Assembly (NCBI GenBank): GCA_944388755.1
Contig: CALXJY010000014.1
Location: 1-33,721, forward strand
DNA length: 33,721 bases
Origin: an uncultured Clostridia bacterium
Lineage (GTDB): Bacteria > Bacillota > Clostridia > TANB77 > CAG-508
Reading direction: 5' to 3'
Shown: one piece after another, positions 32,073 through 33,721 of the stretch
Layout: every line of letters starts with the position of its first letter
How positions within the stretch are numbered: the stretch's first letter is position 1
Program-made: the position numbers and the translations under genes
The notes under the pieces: generated by a model
Database searches by the model: none
Told to the model about the DNA's origin: nothing
Seen by the model: only the letters and a program-made list of their open reading frames with translations

Positions 32073-32642
32073 TTGAAAAATAAAGAAGTAGCAACAGTTA
32101 GAACGATAACAGGTGAACTAATAGGTGGATTTATCCTTTATGGATTAGTATTTGGCATATTGTATAGTTTTATCTATTCAGCAATAATTAATAGGATTCC
32201 AAAAGATTCATTAATATTAACAGCTATTATAGCCATTATTCTTCAGGGAATAACTGTATTTTGCATATGGAGATGTAGCATTGCCACTACTTTTAGAAAA
32301 AGATTAATAGAAAAAGATGATGTAAAAACAGTTATGAAAAACCTTATAATTTTTACAGTTATAATTTCTTTTTTAACTGCAATGATAAATTTTGCACAAG
32401 TTAATGAAACAGTAGAAAATGAGATAAATTCTAAATTGACGGTTTCAGAAATGTATATGAAATATTTATATGATTATGATGATGATGAAATTGCTCAATA
32501 TGATGCTGAAAAAGAAAAAATAATCAGTGAGACCAAGTCAAGACTATATACATATTTAGCTGTTTTAGAAATTGGTTTATTAGCTGTATATCTAGGTGTA
32601 GTACCACTACAAAAAAAGGCAATTTTAAAATATGAAGTATGA
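32073..32642 (+). CDS. Uncharacterised four-TM membrane protein
   Basis: About 189 residues from TTG 32073, chosen because a G-rich site (AAGGGGGGAATAGG) lies just upstream; the longer frame from 31995 has no ribosome site. Spans are near residues 14-40, 45-66, 85-105 and 160-180. Between spans 3 and 4 lies an acidic loop YMKYLYDYDDDEIAQYDAE, probably extracellular. The sequence GGFILYGLVFGILYSFIYSA includes no catalytic motif. It ends 18 nt before the next start, and the two are probably one operon. Function unknown. Confidence 0.6.
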   Translation: MKNKEVATVRTITGELIGGFILYGLVFGILYSFIYSAIINRIPKDSLILTAIIAIILQGITVFCIWRCSIATTFRKRLIEKDDVKTVMKNLIIFTVIISFLTAMINFAQVNETVENEINSKLTVSEMYMKYLYDYDDDEIAQYDAEKEKIISETKSRLYTYLAVLEIGLLAVYLGVVPLQKKAILKYEV

Positions 32643-32660
32643 TTGAAAGGGGTAAATAAG

Positions 32661-32930
32661 ATGACAATAGTATATTTAATATTATTAGTAGCAATGGGGA
32701 TACTATGTGCTTTTATACATAAAAATAAAGGGTATTCTCTAATTGCTGGATTCTGTTGGGGCTTTTTCTTTTTCATAATAGGACTAATTATAGTTTTATT
32801 AGAAAGAAATAAAGATGAGCAAGTAATAGCAGATAATGGAAAATTATCTATGACACAATGGTTACTTATATTTTTAGGTGTAGGAATTTTACTAATTATC
32901 ATATTCTTTATTATAATGAGTTTAATGTAA
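32661..32930 (+). CDS. Small three-TM membrane protein
   Basis: 89 residues from ATG 32661 (GAAAGGGG 9 nt upstream); an upstream in-frame TTG adds six residues but is weaker. The three spans are near residues 3-20, 27-46 and 65-88. The segment KNKGYSLIAGFCWGFFFFII is typical of small integral proteins common in Clostridia. The loop DEQVIADNGKLSMTQWL is polar. It is coupled to the upstream four-TM gene and could be its partner. No enzymatic motif is seen. Downstream to 33126 there is no terminator I can see clearly. Confidence 0.6.
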   Translation: MTIVYLILLVAMGILCAFIHKNKGYSLIAGFCWGFFFFIIGLIIVLLERNKDEQVIADNGKLSMTQWLLIFLGVGILLIIIFFIIMSLM

Positions 32931-33126
32931 TATATTATGTTTTGTAAAATAATATTGGTTATATTCAAAGCTAAAGACTTGTCCAAAATTTGCTTTTGAT
33001 TTTTGCTCATTTCTATTATCTATTGAATATTTTATACTATTTCTAATTTTGAACAGTATTAAAGGCTTTGTATTTTAATGCTACAAAATTATAAATAATT
33101 ACCATTATATCAAACAAAATTGCAAT

Positions 33127-33489
33127 TTATTTTTCTAATCTCATATATAATACTGGATATGGATTTCCTTGGTCATCTAATTCATTTCTTTGATAAACTT
33201 TGAAGCCCATATGTTCATAAAAACTTTTTGCATGTGGGTTATCTTCATTAACTGCAAGGTCATTTACATTATAGTTTTCTATTCCCATAAAAGCAATAGG
33301 TCGATGATTTTCATTTTCTATAATTATTAAATGTGCTATACCTTTTAATGCTTGTGGCACAAATTTCTTTATATTTTCTATTTCTTCATCAGATAGAAAA
33401 GTATGTGTTGCTTTTACTGAATCTTCCCATACTTCTAATAATTGATTAATTAAGTTGTTTGTTCTTTCCTTTACTTCTATTATGTTCAT
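33127..33489 (-). pseudogene. GNAT N-acetyltransferase lacking the acetyl-CoA loop (in-frame internal deletion)
   Basis: A 120-residue protein whose ends match a common GNAT group: EVKERTNNLINQLLEVWEDS and THTFLSDEEIENIKKFVPQA at the start, then AHLIIIENENHRPIAFMGIE, and NDLAVNEDNPHAKSFYEHMG with NPYPVLYMRLEK at the end. Family members have about 150 residues. Between FMGIEN and YNVNDLAVNE the segment with the acetyl-CoA-binding motif (typically RGKGLGKQL) is gone. In relatives a second GIENY lies just after that motif, so recombination between GIEN-coding direct repeats would give exactly this in-frame loss (junction about 33265-33290). It may be made but should not bind acetyl-CoA. RBS AAAGAGGTG. 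Confidence 0.7.
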
Positions 33490-33618
33490 ATTTTACACCT
33501 CTTTCAAATTATTAAAATTCTTTAATATTTACTTTACTCTTGCTTATTCATAATTTATCTCACTTTCTAATTATTTAATCGAATTGTATTTGCCAATTCT
33601 TATCATTATATGCTTTAA

Positions 33619-33662
33619 AACAAATTTCAATTTGTTCTTTATTTTATATTAGGAAAGTCATA
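33619..33662 (+). repeat. Dispersed element, rearranged fragment E
   Basis: AACAAATT (33619-33626) and AATTTGTT (33629-33636) equal the outer H3 arms without the inner part. Ten nt later TATTAGGAAAGTCATA (33647-33662) equals the left arm of H1. The order is H3 then H1, the reverse of full copies A and B, so this is a collapsed or tandem-junction remnant. Confidence 0.55.
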
Positions 33663-33707
33663 AGAAATAATAATATGCCAATGTTGACATAAATCAAAGG
33701 AAAGAAC

Positions 33708-33721
33708 ATGATAAAAAGACC
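33708..33721 (+). CDS. Start of an unidentified gene (partial)
   Basis: ATG 33708 follows AAAGGAAAG at a suitable distance and reads MIKR before the window ends. Too short to identify. Confidence 0.4.

Noticed and set aside
1..33721. CRISPR array or transposase-bearing insertion sequence
   Set aside because: The repeats seen are dispersed palindromes, not regularly spaced direct repeats, and no transposase or Cas-like frame was found.

Overview
The window is very AT-rich, with short intergenic gaps and strong AGGAGG-type ribosome sites. It carries endospore genes (cotJA-cotJB-cotJC, sigH, spoIVA, whiA) and an anaerobe-type flavodiiron protein. This points to a spore-forming member of the Bacillota, most likely class Clostridia (an uncultured gut-type lineage is plausible). 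I cannot name the species from the sequence. There are no rRNA genes, CRISPR arrays or recognisable transposases.

Layout. 1-2950 is disturbed: a gene tail, a GT51 peptidoglycan glycosyltransferase pseudogene with an internal deletion (161-618), a strongly structured RNA candidate ending in a terminator (624-779), a three-hairpin repeat element (781-930), and a GntR-ABC-permease operon with a symmetric nested operator (952-2927). This operon abuts a truncated cotJC. 2950-6647 holds the reverse-strand cotJ operon, a membrane-anchored GH18 hydrolase, sigH and tRNA-Thr(GGT). 6650-9570 is an accessory block with a short RNA candidate, a MazF/PemK-like toxin with a coiled-coil insert, a frameshifted HExxH metallopeptidase-like gene and a gene remnant. 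9620-17050 returns to housekeeping: 6S RNA, prmC-whiA-hemW, an acyltransferase/DUF6320-like pair, and flavodiiron protein-rlmN.

17109-18492 is a self-contained unit (promoter, leader hairpin, PIN-like gene with unusual base composition, strong terminator) that looks acquired. Then come spoIVA (reverse), a nucleotidyltransferase plus left-handed beta-helix pair, a small 4-TM protein, a YetF/DUF4363 pair, a Lon-like protease (reverse), and a TetR-acyl-CoA synthetase operon with a structured leader. From 29423 to 32930 are uncharacterised membrane or coiled-coil proteins, including a phage-type reverse-strand gene with its own palindromic promoter. The end holds a GNAT gene lacking its acetyl-CoA loop and the first codons of another gene.

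Two themes recur. First, a dispersed palindromic element family occurs at about six intergenic places. Two copies keep the same three-hairpin architecture although their arm sequences differ in a compensatory way. Second, at least five genes carry deletions, truncations or frameshifts (GT51, cotJC, metallopeptidase, the 9219 remnant, GNAT), so the window shows active gene decay between intact core operons. The best candidates for something undescribed are the three-hairpin element, the structured RNAs at 624-779, 6826-6902 and 26897-27003, the PIN-like protein, and a C-terminal tail motif shared by two unrelated proteins (7806-9192 and 29508-30464).
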